Of a stretch of DNA of 64,000 nucleotides, positions 10,276 to 22,990 are shown piece after piece. The translations under genes were made by a program, and so were the position numbers. This DNA is from Xylocopa sonorina (taxonomy: Eukaryota > Arthropoda > Insecta > Hymenoptera > Apidae): assembly GCF_050948175.1 (NCBI RefSeq), contig NW_027490449.1, forward strand, positions 124,001 through 188,000, read 5' to 3'. Positions within the stretch are counted from its first letter, which is position 1. Each line of letters begins with the position of its first letter. Under the pieces are notes generated by a model. That model was not told the DNA's origin. It saw only the letters and a list, made by a program, of their open reading frames with translations, and made no database searches.

Positions 10276-13007
10276 AACTGTTCGTTTCTCTCTCTCCGTT
10301 CTACGGATTAGACTGGCGAGCTGATGGAAGAAGCGACACATAAGACGCCTCTTCGGCGGATAATAAGACCGCAGGTTCGCGGTAGGGCTGTGCGCCGAGG
10401 TAGCGTGACGGGCTCGACGGTGGAGGAGTCGGGAAGTGAACAAGAAGAGACCCTGAAGCCCGAAGGATAGGATCCAGAGCTCTGCAAAAATAAGACCGCT
10501 GCCATAGTCCATGGAGACAAACATAATGGATCCCGGGTGTGAGACGGACCTCTACCCCTCCCCATTAGAACTCTATTGCTTCGATACGTAGACATCTTAA
10601 AACGCTATTCCCTAGCAAGGAAGTGTTGCATTTACATTCTTTTGAAGTGTAGACGAGGATACATAACACTCCACAAAGAATATTATATCTTATCGTGAAA
10701 CATAGATATGAGATACAATATCGCGATTTAAGAAGCTTTAGAACCCTATTGCTTCGATACGTAGACATCTGCAAACGCTACTTCCTAGCAAGGAAGTGTC
10801 ACATTTACATCCTTTTGAAGTGAATACGCGGTATACATGACACTTTGCAATGAATATTATATCTCATCATGAAACATAGAAGTGACATGCGATATCGCGT
10901 TTTAAGGAGCATTAGAACTCTATTGCTACGATACGTAGACATCTGCGAACAATATTTCCTAGCAAGGAAGTGTCGCATTTACATTCTTTTGAAGTGAATA
11001 CGAGGTATACATAACACTCCACAATGAATATTACATCTTATCACGAAACATAGAAATGAAATGCGACATCTCGTTTTAAGAAGCATTAGAACTGTATTGC
11101 TACGATACGTAGACATCTGCAATCGCTATTTCATAACATGGAAGTGTCGCATTTACATTCATTTGAAGTGAATACGAGGTATACATGACACTTCGCAATG
11201 AATATTATATCTTATCATGAAACATAGAAGTGAGATGCGATATCGCGTTCTAAGAAGCATTAGAACTCTATTGCTACGTTACGTAGACATCTGCAGAGGC
11301 TATTTCCTAGCATGGAAGGGTCGCATTTACATTCTTTTGACGTGAGTACGAGGTATACATAACACTCCATAATGAATATTATATCTTATCATGAAACATA
11401 GCAGTGAGATGCGATATCGCGTTTTAAGAAGCATTAGAACTCTATTGCTACGATACGTAGACATATGCAAACAATATTTCCTAGCAAGGAAGTGTCGCAT
11501 TTACATTCTTGTGAAGTGAAGTCGAGGTATGCATGACACTTCGCAATGAATATTACATCTTATCATGACACATAGAAGTGAGATGCGATATCGCGTTTTA
11601 AGAAGCATTAGAACCCTATTGCTACGATACGTAGACATCTGCAAACGCTACTTCCTAGCATGGAAGTGTCGCATTTACATTCTTTTGAAGTGAATACGAG
11701 GTATACATGACACTTCGCAATGAATATTATATCCGATCATGAAACATAGAAATGAGATGCGACATCTCGTTTTAAGAAGCATTAGAACTCTACTGCTACG
11801 ATACGTAGACATCTGTAAACGCTATTTCGTAGCATGTAAGTGTCACGTTTACATTCTTTTGAAGGGAGTACGAGGTATACATGACACTTCGCAATGAATA
11901 TTATATCTTATCATGGAACATAGAAGTGAGATGCGATAGCGCGTTTTTAGGAGCATTAGAACTCTATAGCTACGATACGTAGACATCTGCAAACAATATT
12001 TCCTAGCAAGGAAGTGTCGCACTTACATTCTTTTGAAGAGAATACGAGGTATACACGACACTTCGCAATGAATATTATATCTTATCATGAAACATAGAAG
12101 CGAGATGCGATATCGCGATATAAGAAGCATTAGAACTCTATTGCTACGATACGTAGACATCTGCAAAGGCTATTTCCTAGCATGGAAGGGTCGCATTTAC
12201 ATTCTTTTGAAGTGAATACGAGGTATTATGACACTTCGCACAGAATATTATATAATATCATGAAACATAGAAGTGGGATGCGATATCGGGTTTTAAGAAG
12301 CATTAGAACTCTATTGCTACGATACGTAGACATCTGCAAACAATATTTCCTAGCAAGGAAGTGTCGCATTTACATTCTTTTGAAGTGAACACGAGGTATA
12401 CATAACACTCCACAATGAATATTATATCTTGTCACGAAACATAGAAATGAAATGCGTCATCTCGTTTTAAGAAGCATTAGAACACTATTGCTACGATACG
12501 TAGACATCTGCAAACGCTATTTCCGAGCATGGAAGTGTCGCATTTACATTCTTTTGAAGTGAATACGAGGTATAGATGACACATCGGAATGAATATTATA
12601 TCTTATCATGAAACATAGGAATGAGTTGCGATATCGCGTTTTGAGAAGCATTAGAATACCATTGCTTCGATACGTAGACATCTGCAAACAATATTTCCTA
12701 GCAAGGAAGTGTTGCATTTACATTCTTTTGAAGTGAATACGAGGTATACATAACACTCCACAATGAATATTATATCTTGTCACGAAACGTAGAAATGAAA
12801 TGCGACATCTCGTTTTAAGAAGCATTAGAACTCTATTGCTACGATACGTAGACATCTGCAAACGCTATTTCCGAGCATGGAAGTGTCGCATTTACATTCT
12901 TTTGAAGCGCATACGAGGTATACATGACACTTCGCAATGAATATTATATCTTATCACGCAATATAGAAATGAAATGCGACATCTCGTTTTAAGAAGCATT
13001 AGAACTC

Positions 13008-15790
13008 TATTGCTACGATACGTAGACATCTGCAAAGGCTATTTCCTAGCATGCAAGTGTAGCATTTACATTCTTTTGAAGTGAACACGAGCTATACATA
13101 ACACTCCACAATGAATATTATATCTTGTCACGAAACATAGAAATGAAATGCGACATCTCGTTTTAAGAAGCATTAGAACTCTATTGCTACGATACGTAGA
13201 CATCTGAAAACGCTATTTCCTAGCATGTAAGTGTCAAATTTACGTTCATTTGAAGTGAATACGAGGTATTCATGACACTTCGCAATGAATATTATATCTT
13301 ATCATGAAACATAGAAGTGAGATGCGATATCGCGTTCTTTGAAGCATTAGAACTCTATTGCTACGATACGTAGACATCTGCAAGCGCTACTTCCTAGCAT
13401 GCAAGTGTCGCATTTACATTCTTTTGAAGTGAATACGTGTTATACATGACACTTCGCAATGAATATTATGTCTTATCATGAAACATAGGAATGGGGTGCT
13501 ATATAGCGTTTTGAGAAGCATCAGAACTCTATTGCTAATATACGTAGACTTCTAGAAACTCTATTTCCTAGCAAGGAAATGTCACATTTACATTCCATTG
13601 AAGTGAATACGAGGTATACATGGCACTTCGCAATGGATATTATATCTTACCATGAAACATAGAAGAGAGATGCTATATCGCGTTTTAGGAAGCATTAGAA
13701 CTCTATTCCTGCGATACGTAGACATCTGCAAACGCTATTTCCTAGCATGGAAGTGTCGCATTTACATTCTTTTGAAGTGAGTACGAGATATACATGACAC
13801 TTCGCAATGAATATTATATATTATCATGAAACATAGAAATGTGATGCTATATCTCCTTTTAAGAAGTATTAGAACTCTATTCATTCGATACGTGGTCATC
13901 TGGAAACGCTATTTCCTAGCAAGGAAGTGTCGCATTTACATTCGTTTGAAGTGAATACGAGGTATACATGACACTTCGCAATGAATATTATATATTATCA
14001 TGAAACATAGGAATGAGCTGCTATATTGCGTTTTGAGAAGCATTAGAACTCTATTGCTAATATACGTAGACATCTGCAAAAAATATTTCCTACCATGGAA
14101 ATGTCGCACTTACATTCCATTGAAGTGAATACGAGGTATACATAACATTACACAATGAATATTATATCTTATTACGAAACATAGAAATGAAATACGACAT
14201 CTCTCTTTAAGAAGCATTAGAGCTCTATTACTACGATACGTAGACATCTGCAAACGCTATTTCCTAGCATGCAAGTGTCGCATTTACATTCTTTTGAAGT
14301 GAATACGAGATATACATGACACTTCGCAATGAATATTATGTCTTATCATGCAACATAGGAATGTGGTGCTATATCGCGTTTTGAGATGCATTAGAACTCT
14401 GTTGCTAATATACGTAGACATCTGCAAACTCTATTTCCTACCATGGAAACGTCGCACTTACATTCCATTGAAGTGAATACGAGGTATACATAACATTACA
14501 CAATGAATATTATATCTTATTACGAAACATAGAAATGAAATACGACATCTCGCTTTAAGAAGCATTAGTACTCTATTGCTGTGATACGTAGACATCTGCA
14601 AACGCTATTTCCTAGAATGGAAGTGTCGCATTTACATTCTTTTGAAGTGAATACGAGGTGTACATGACACTTCGCAATGAATATTATATCCTATCATGAA
14701 ACATAGAAGTGAGATACGATATCGCGTTTTAAGAAGCATAAGAACACTCTTGCTACGATACGTAGACATCTGCAAACGCTATTTCCTAGCAATGAAGGGT
14801 CGCACTTACATTCTTTTGAAGTGAATACGAGGTATTATGACACTTCGCGAAGAATATTATATCTTATCTCGAAACATAGAAGTGAGATGCGATATCGCGA
14901 TATAAGAAGCATTAGAACTCTATTGCTACGATACGTAGACATCTGCAAACGCTATATCCTAGCATGGAAGTGTCGCATTTACATTTTTTTGAAGTGAATA
15001 CGAGGTATACATGACACTTCGCAATGAATATTATATCTTATCATGAAACCTAGAAGTGATATGCGATATCGCGTTTTAAGGAGCATTAGAACTCTATTGC
15101 TACGATACGTAGACATCTGCGAACAATATTTCCTAGCAAGGAAGTGTCGCATTTACATTCTTTTGAAGTGAATACGAGGTATACATAACACTCCACAATG
15201 AATATTACATCTTGTCACGAAACATAGAAATGAAATGCGACATCTCGTTTTAAGAAGTATTAGAACTGTATTGCTACGATACGTAGACATCTGCAATCGC
15301 TATTTCATAACATGGAAGTGTCGCATTTACATTCATTTGAAGTGAATACGAGGTATACATGACACTTCGCAATGAATATTATATCTTATCATGAAACATA
15401 GAAGTGAGATGCGATATCGCGTTCTAAGAAGCATTAGAACTCTATTGCTACGTTACGTAGACATCTGCAGAGGCTATTTCCTAGCATGGAAGGGTCGCAT
15501 TTACATTCTTTTGACGTGAGTACGAGGTATACATAACACTCCATAATGAATATTATATCTTATCATGAAACATAGCAGTGAGATGCGATATCGCGTTTTA
15601 AGAAGCATTAGAACTCTATTGCTACGATACGTAGACATATGCAAACAATATTTCCTAGCAAGGAAGTGTCGCATTTATATTCTTGTGAAGTGAAGTCGAG
15701 GTATACATGACACTTCGCAATGAATATTACATCTTATCATGAAACATAGAAGTGAGATGCGATATCGCGTTTTTAGAAGCATTAGAACCC
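13008..15790 (-). repeat. 16-monomer higher-order unit, copy 1 (2,783 bp)
   Basis: The sequence from 13008 recurs at 15791 with a constant offset of 2,783 bp. A rare monomer with GGAATGGGGTGCTATATAGC appears at about 13489 and 16272, and CTCTCTTTAAGAAGC recurs at the same offset. Sixteen monomers of 174 make 2,784. Differences seen by eye are few: C14982 against A17765, T15258 against C18041, and a T/C change near 15509 and 18292. That points to a very recent tandem duplication. Confidence 0.93.
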
Positions 15791-18602
15791 TATTGCTACG
15801 ATACGTAGACATCTGCAAAGGCTATTTCCTAGCATGCAAGTGTAGCATTTACATTCTTTTGAAGTGAACACGAGCTATACATAACACTCCACAATGAATA
15901 TTATATCTTGTCACGAAACATAGAAATGAAATGCGACATCTCGTTTTAAGAAGCATTAGAACTCTATTGCTACGATACGTAGACATCTGAAAACGCTATT
16001 TCCTAGCATGTAAGTGTCAAATTTACGTTCATTTGAAGTGAATACGAGGTATTCATGACACTTCGCAATGAATATTATATCTTATCATGAAACATAGAAG
16101 TGAGATGCGATATCGCGTTCTTTGAAGCATTAGAACTCTATTGCTACGATACGTAGACATCTGCAAGCGCTACTTCCTAGCATGCAAGTGTCGCATTTAC
16201 ATTCTTTTGAAGTGAATACGTGTTATACATGACACTTCGCAATGAATATTATGTCTTATCATGAAACATAGGAATGGGGTGCTATATAGCGTTTTGAGAA
16301 GCATCAGAACTCTATTGCTAATATACGTAGACTTCTAGAAACTCTATTTCCTAGCAAGGAAATGTCACATTTACATTCCATTGAAGTGAATACGAGGTAT
16401 ACATGGCACTTCGCAATGGATATTATATCTTACCATGAAACATAGAAGAGAGATGCTATATCGCGTTTTAGGAAGCATTAGAACTCTATTCCTGCGATAC
16501 GTAGACATCTGCAAACGCTATTTCCTAGCATGGAAGTGTCGCATTTACATTCTTTTGAAGTGAGTACGAGATATACATGACACTTCGCAATGAATATTAT
16601 ATATTATCATGAAACATAGAAATGTGATGCTATATCTCCTTTTAAGAAGTATTAGAACTCTATTCATTCGATACGTGGTCATCTGGAAACGCTATTTCCT
16701 AGCAAGGAAGTGTCGCATTTACATTCGTTTGAAGTGAATACGAGGTATACATGACACTTCGCAATGAATATTATATATTATCATGAAACATAGGAATGAG
16801 CTGCTATATTGCGTTTTGAGAAGCATTAGAACTCTATTGCTAATATACGTAGACATCTGCAAAAAATATTTCCTACCATGGAAATGTCGCACTTACATTC
16901 CATTGAAGTGAATACGAGGTATACATAACATTACACAATGAATATTATATCTTATTACGAAACATAGAAATGAAATACGACATCTCTCTTTAAGAAGCAT
17001 TAGAGCTCTATTACTACGATACGTAGACATCTGCAAACGCTATTTCCTAGCATGCAAGTGTCGCATTTACATTCTTTTGAAGTGAATACGAGATATACAT
17101 GACACTTCGCAATGAATATTATGTCTTATCATGCAACATAGGAATGTGGTGCTATATCGCGTTTTGAGATGCATTAGAACTCTGTTGCTAATATACGTAG
17201 ACATCTGCAAACTCTATTTCCTACCATGGAAACGTCGCACTTACATTCCATTGAAGTGAATACGAGGTATACATAACATTACACAATGAATATTATATCT
17301 TATTACGAAACATAGAAATGAAATACGACATCTCGCTTTAAGAAGCATTAGTACTCTATTGCTGTGATACGTAGACATCTGCAAACGCTATTTCCTAGAA
17401 TGGAAGTGTCGCATTTACATTCTTTTGAAGTGAATACGAGGTGTACATGACACTTCGCAATGAATATTATATCCTATCATGAAACATAGAAGTGAGATAC
17501 GATATCGCGTTTTAAGAAGCATAAGAACACTCTTGCTACGATACGTAGACATCTGCAAACGCTATTTCCTAGCAATGAAGGGTCGCACTTACATTCTTTT
17601 GAAGTGAATACGAGGTATTATGACACTTCGCGAAGAATATTATATCTTATCTCGAAACATAGAAGTGAGATGCGATATCGCGATATAAGAAGCATTAGAA
17701 CTCTATTGCTACGATACGTAGACATCTGCAAACGCTATATCCTAGCATGGAAGTGTCGCATTTAAATTTTTTTGAAGTGAATACGAGGTATACATGACAC
17801 TTCGCAATGAATATTATATCTTATCATGAAACCTAGAAGTGATATGCGATATCGCGTTTTAAGGAGCATTAGAACTCTATTGCTACGATACGTAGACATC
17901 TGCGAACAATATTTCCTAGCAAGGAAGTGTCGCATTTACATTCTTTTGAAGTGAATACGAGGTATACATAACACTCCACAATGAATATTACATCTTGTCA
18001 CGAAACATAGAAATGAAATGCGACATCTCGTTTTAAGAAGCATTAGAACTGTATTGCTACGATACGTAGACATCTGCAATCGCTATTTCATAACATGGAA
18101 GTGTCGCATTTACATTCATTTGAAGTGAATACGAGGTATACATGACACTTCGCAATGAATATTATATCTTATCATGAAACATAGAAGTGAGATGCGATAT
18201 CGCGTTCTAAGAAGCATTAGAACTCTATTGCTACGTTACGTAGACATCTGCAGAGGCTATTTCCTAGCATGGAAGGGTCGCATTTACATTCCTTTGACGT
18301 GAGTACGAGGTATACATAACACTCCATAATGAATATTATATCTTATCATGAAACATAGCAGTGAGATGCGATATCGCGTTTTAAGAAGCATTAGAACTCT
18401 ATTGCTACGATACGTAGACATATGCAAACAATATTTCCTAGCAAGGAAGTGTCGCATTTATATTCTTGTGAAGTGAAGTCGAGGTATACATGACACTTCG
18501 CAATGAATATTACATCTTATCATGAAACATAGAAGTGAGATGCGATATCGCGTTTTTAGAAGCATTAGAACCCTATTGCTACGATACGTAGACATCTGCA
18601 AA
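15791..18602 (-). repeat. 16-monomer higher-order unit, copy 2
   Basis: Tandem partner of the block starting at 13008. The match continues slightly beyond one unit, to about 18602, where ATCTGCAAACGCTACTT replaces ATCTGCAAAGGCTATTT. From about 17830 to 18780 the same sequence also matches 10870-11800 closely, including TTATATCCGATCATG at about 11727 and 18685. Pieces of this block therefore also lie near the left end of the array. Confidence 0.9.
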
Positions 18603-20730
18603 CGCTACTTCCTAGCATGGAAGTGTCGCATTTACATTCTTTTGAAGTGAATACGAGGTATACATGACACTTCGCAATGAATATTATATCCGATCATGAA
18701 ACATAGAAATGAGATGCGACATCTCGTTTTAAGAAGCATTAGAACTCTACAGCTACGATACGTAGACATCTGTAAACGCTATTTCCTAGCATGGAAGGGT
18801 CGCATTTACATTCTTTTGAGGGGAGTACGAGGTATACATGACACTTCGCAATGAATATTATATATTATCATGAAACATAGGAATGAGCTGCAATATTGCG
18901 TTTTGAGAAGCATTAGAACTCTATTGCTAATATACGTAGACATCTGCAAACTCTATTTCCTACCATGGAAACGTCGCACTTACATTCCATTGAAGTGAAT
19001 ACGAGGTATACATAACATTACACAATGAATATTATATCTTATTACGAAACATAGAAATGAAATACGACATCTCGCTTTAAGAAGCATTAGTACTCTATTG
19101 CTGTGATACGTAGACATCTGCAAACGCTATTTCCTAGCATGGAAGTGTCGCATTTACATTGTTTTGAAGTGAATACGAGGTATACATGACACTTCGCAAT
19201 GAATATTATATCTTATCAAGAAACATAGAAGTGAGATGCGATATCGCGATTTAAGAAGCATTAGAACTCTATTGCTACGATACGTAGACATCTGCAAACG
19301 CTATATCCTAGCATGGAAGTGTCGCATTTACATTTTTTTGAAGTGAATACGAGGTATACATGACACTTCGCAATGAATATTATATCTTATCATGAAACCT
19401 AGGAGTGATATGCGATATCGCGTTTTAAGAAGCATTAGAACTCTATTGCTACGATACGTAGACATCTGCAAGCGCTACTTCCTAGCATGCAAGTGTCGCA
19501 TTTACATTCTTTTGAAGTGAATACGAGGTATACATGACGCTCCGCAATGAATGTTATACCTTATCATGAAACATAGAAATGAGATGCGATATCGCGATTT
19601 AAGAAGCGCTATAGCTCTATTGCTACGATGCGTAGTAATCTGGAAATGTTATTTCCTAGCAAGGAAGTGTCGCATTTACATTCTTTTGAAGTGAATACGA
19701 GGTATACATAACACTCCACAATGAATATTATATCTTATCACGAAACATAGAAATGAAATGCGGCATCTGGTTTTAAGAAGCATTAGAACTCTATTGCTAC
19801 GATACGTAGACATCTGCAAACGCTATTTCCTAGCATGGAAGTGTCGTATTTACGTTCCATTGATGTGAATACGAGGTATGCATGACACTTCGCAATGGAT
19901 ATTATATCTTATCATGAAATATATAAATGAGATGCGACATCTCGTTTTAAGAAGTATTAGAACTCTATTCTTACGATACGTGGTCATCTGGAAACGCTAT
20001 TTCCTAGCAAGGAAGTGTCGCATTTACATTCTTTTGACGTGAATACGAGGTATACATGACACTTCGCAATGAATATTATATCTTATCTCGAAACATCGAA
20101 GTCAGATGCGATATCGCGTTTTAGGAAGCATTAGAACTCTATTGCTACGATACGTAGACATCTGCTAACGCTATTTCCTAGCATGGAAGTGTCGCATTTA
20201 CATACTTTTGAAGTGAATACGAGATATACATGACACTTCGCAATGAATATTATATCTTATCATGAAACATAGGAATGAGGTGCTATATCGCGTTTTGAGT
20301 AGCATTAGAACTCTATTGCTAATATACGTAGACATCTGCAACCTCTATTTCCTAGCAAGGAAATGTCGCACTTACATTCCATTGAAGTGAATACGAGGTA
20401 TACATAACATTACGCAATGAATATTATATCTTATTACGAAGCATAGAAATGAAATACGACATCTCGTTTTAAGAAGCATTAGTACTCTATTGCTGTGATA
20501 CGTTGACATCTGCAAACAATATTTCCTAGCAAGGAAGTGTCACACTTACATCCTTTTGAAGTGAATACGAGGTATACATAACACTCCAAAATGAATATTA
20601 TATCTTATTACGAAACATAGAAATGAAATGCGACATCTCGTTTTAAGAAGCATTAGAACTCTATTGCTACGATACGTTGACATCTGTAAACGCTATTTGC
20701 TAGCATGGAAGAGTCGCATTTACATTCTTT

Positions 20731-20902
20731 TGATGTGAATACGAGGTATACATAATACTACGCAATAAATATTATATTTTATAATGAAACATAGAAGTGA
20801 GATGTTGACATTCTTTTGATGTGAATACGAGGTATACATAATACTTCGCAATTAATATTATATTTTATAATGAAACATAGAAGTGAGATGCGATATCGCG
20901 TT
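20731..20902 (-). repeat. Half-monomer (86-bp) direct duplication
   Basis: TGATGTGAATACGAGG occurs at 20731 and again at 20817, only 86 bp apart instead of 174. Each copy continues through ATTATATTTTATAATGAAAC to AGAAGTGAGATG, then the first jumps straight to TTGACATTCTTTTGATG. One monomer has therefore lost half its length, or half a monomer has been duplicated. It is the clearest break in the 174-bp rhythm of this array. Confidence 0.85.
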
Positions 20903-21099
20903 CTAAGAAGCATTAGAACACTATTGCTACGATACGTAGACATCTGCAAACGCTCTTTCCTAGCATGGAAGTGTCGCATTTACATTCTTTTGAAGTGAAT
21001 ACGAGATATACATGACACTTCGCACCGAGTATTATATCTTATCATGCAACATAGGAATGATTTGCAATATCGCGTTTTGAGAAGCATTAGAACTCCGTT

Positions 21100-21532
21100 G
21101 CTACGATACTTAGACATCTGCAATCGCTATTTCCTAGCATGTAGGTATCGCATTTACATTCATTTGAAGTGTAGACGAGATATACATAACACTGCACAAT
21201 GAATATTACATCTTATCATGGAACATAGAAATGAGATGCGATATCGCGTTTTAGAAATCATTAGAACTCTATTGTTTCGATACGTAGACATCTGGAAACG
21301 TAATTTCCTAGAAAGGAAGGGTAGCATTTACATTCTCTTGAGAGGAATACGATGTATACATGACACTTCGCAATGAATATTATATCTTATGATGAAACAT
21401 AGAAATGAGATGCGATATGGCGATTCAAGAAGCATTAGAGCTCTATTTCTTCGATATGTAGATAACTGCAAACCTTATTTCCTAGCAAGGAAGTGTCGCA
21501 TTTACATTCTTTTGATGTGAATACGAGGTATC
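21100..21532 (-). repeat. Divergent edge monomers of the middle array (right side)
   Basis: These last copies before island 2 carry edge-type variants: GAAGTGTAGAC at 21166-21176, GTTTCGATACG near 21274 and TTCTTCGATATG near 21448. They also have more scattered changes than the core. The final copy stops at GAGGTAT (21532). Confidence 0.75.
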
Positions 21533-21651
21533 ACGTCCGGTGAAACTATTTTCCGTTGTTCCTGAGGCTTTACGACACAGGCCTATTTTTCGGTAATTCG
21601 GTCCGCGGGAACGCGTTAAGACCGGGTCCGACAATTTCGGCTGATACGACA

Positions 21652-22047
21652 CTAGCGAAAACACTCGCGATAATAAGGGAATGACCCTACCTTTCGATGA
21701 CTTCTCTCTCGATTTGTACGTAGAAACGGCGTGGAGGATCGTTTGCTGGGATCGTAGCGAATTTCGTTCTGTTGGCTGCTACGGAAATCTCGATCAGTCG
21801 CCAGCGAAGAGGAGGACGGCGGTCGGAATTCAGCGATGATGCTGGGTGTGGCATAATCGGCGTGATACGTCGTGGTGTCTGGATCGGATGCGTCGACGGT
21901 CGCTTCGGAAAGCGGCGTCTGGGCTGGTGCGAAGGCAGGTCGCTGGTATACGAGGACTCTCGGAACACCCTCCAAATATTCACGCACATGTGATCGTATG
22001 AAATTCTTCCTACTCGCACGTCGCGTTCTTCGCAAACCACGAAGCAC
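21652..22047 (-). pseudogene. Gag-position open frame (about 130 codons), no recognised domain
   Basis: This minus-strand frame is open for about 131 codons but has no ATG near its start; the first codon is GTG, preceded by an in-frame TGA. The peptide is arginine-, serine- and proline-rich (SRKNFIRSHVREYLEGVPRV, later IIAEFRPPSSSSLATDRDFR). That composition resembles the basic, disordered parts of retrotransposon gag proteins. No CCHC knuckle or protease motif is visible. A second frame (22058-21687) overlaps it almost completely, so at most one is real. I place it as gag only from its position after the leader. Confidence 0.25.
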
Positions 22048-22059
22048 GATTCATTCACC

Positions 22060-22397
22060 AGGTTTTTCTGTACTTTCGACTAAGATCTGAGGGATAAGCG
22101 GCGGTCTCAACGTCACAAAGCCGATTTCTATACTCCTTCAATTTGATGAAGATCAACCCCAGTTGCATGGTAGAACCCGTGGAAGAATTCGTAATTAAAT
22201 GTAATGTTAAAAGTAGAACTAGTATTATAAACACTTGATAAAATTAATGGATGTGGAAATAGTATACTTGGTAAAAGAACTTGTACTTGGATAAAGTAAA
22301 AGTAAAAATAAAATATATTCTAGGTTTAAAGTATACAAGAACTGGAATTATTCTAAGACTAAGACTAAGTTAAAATGGAAATAGAAATACGATGCCT
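22060..22397. other. AT-rich leader-like stretch of island 2
   Basis: About 340 bp, strongly AT-rich between 22190 and 22390, with repeated AAGTAAAAGTAAAAAT and ACTAAGACTAAG words and no frame. It lies between the primer-binding-site-like motif and the gag-position frames, where a retrotransposon leader would be. Confidence 0.4.
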
Positions 22398-22417
22398 GAA
22401 CCCCACATTGAGGTGGC
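22398..22417 (-). promoter_or_regulatory. Degenerate primer-binding-site-like motif
   Basis: The minus strand reads GCCACCTCAATGTGGGG. This resembles the lysine-tRNA primer-binding site of insect LTR elements (TGGCGCCCAACGTGGGG) with several changes and an extra base. It follows GTTA at the end of the candidate LTR. The match is imperfect, so it supports the retroelement call only modestly. Confidence 0.3.
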
Positions 22418-22691
22418 TAACGATCTAGAACTAGAAGTTTCGACTCCTCGGTAGGAGATCTCGAGTCAGAGTGTGTGCTCTGGAGACGCGTCTCTGACCT
22501 CCTCGGTTCGCGGGGCGCTACGGTCGCGGACTCTCGTGGTAGGGAGATCGCGGTCCCGCGAGTGGGGGACTCGCGTTTCGAGGCGGAGAGCGCGCGGTCC
22601 AGCGAGTGGGGACCCGCGGCTCGTGGTGGGGCTAGCGGCGCATGCCGCTGGCCGGACGCATCTTACTTAGTGTTACTTAGATATAGGAATT

Positions 22692-22699
22692 CTTATATA
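22692..22699 (-). promoter_or_regulatory. TATA box (TATATAAG) in the candidate LTR
   Basis: The plus strand reads CTTATATA, so the minus strand has TATATAAG, a strong match to the eukaryotic TATA consensus. It sits between the minisatellite and the GC-rich stretch, about 270 bp before the primer-binding-site-like motif. That is a reasonable place for an LTR promoter. Isolated TATA words are common, so the context carries the call. Confidence 0.4.
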
Positions 22700-22833
22700 C
22701 GCGTCATGATATGGTATGTATGTCCTAGCTTAGAAGTAACATATAGGTTCTAGCAGATCCTGTTCCCGGAATTGGAAAAGACCCAATTCAGGTGATGGGC
22801 TGCGGCTACGTCTTCCTGCAGGACGGAATCCTC

Positions 22834-22990
22834 GGTGTGAGGGAGATAGGGCTGCCCGTCCTTGGTGCGGGCGAGACAGGTATACTCGGTGGTGCGAGTG
22901 AGACACTGATGCCCGGTACGAGCAAGACAGGTATACTCGGCGGTGCGAGTGTGGTAGCGGAACTCGGTGTGAGTGAGCGCGTGCAGGTAT
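22834..22990. repeat. Minisatellite, 24-30 bp unit (51-bp dimer)
   Basis: On the plus strand the word GGTGYGAGNGAG recurs at 22834, 22864, 22891, 22915, 22942 and 22966. The spacing is 30, 27, 24, 27 and 24 bp. The 27+24 pair makes a 51-bp dimer, and AGACAGGTATACTCGG occurs in both dimers (about 22874 and 22925). Because 51, 27 and 24 are multiples of three, both strands stay open through it and give repeated short peptides. I regard those frames as by-products. Confidence 0.85.

Larger units (their letters stand above)
10108..10562. mobile_element. GC-rich piece with two poly-C tracts, possible LTR remnant
   Basis: Composition changes sharply from AT-rich to GC-rich at about 10108, where TGTGACGTGGTGAAG begins. 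TGTGACGT is also how the LTR-like part of island 2 begins on its minus strand (from 23114 downward), and LTRs typically begin with TG. Two C homopolymers occur: 12 C at 10139-10150 and 16 C at 10260-10275. The piece ends abruptly in the satellite (CATTAGAAC, 10563). I see no target-site duplication, primer-binding site or protein domain, so the retroelement reading rests on the eight shared bases and the composition. Confidence 0.25.
10563..21532 (-). repeat. 174-bp satellite array, middle block (minus orientation)
   Basis: About 63 copies of the same monomer, all reverse-complemented relative to the two outer arrays. The recurring order here is CATTAGAACTCTATTGCTACG, ATACGTAGACATCTGC, GCTATTTCCTAGCATGG, AGTGTCGCATTTACATTC and CAATGAATATTATATC. 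The first copy starts mid-monomer at CATTAGAAC. The last is cut after GAATACGAGGTAT at 21532. Both subtypes of the left array are present (GACACTTCGCAATG and ACACTCCACAATG), so the arrays share an origin. I saw no orientation change inside the block. Confidence 0.97.

Noticed and set aside
10159..10524. 121-codon minus-strand frame from an ATG in the GC-rich end of island 1
   Set aside because: It runs through the poly-G tract as a glycine run, overlaps a second frame and shows no domain. GC-rich DNA with few stops explains it.
5994..10557. CTACCC at both ends of island 1 as a target-site duplication
   Set aside because: Only six bases and not exactly at the satellite edges (5994-5999 and 10552-10557); likely chance.
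21482..21664. 60-codon minus-strand frame at the left edge of island 2
   Set aside because: It runs from island 2 into the satellite, so its end is repeat-derived.
22473..22753. Overlapping plus-strand frames in the GC-rich part of island 2
   Set aside because: Low stop density in GC-rich DNA. The peptides are arginine- and serine-rich with no domain, and the region reads better as LTR on the other strand.
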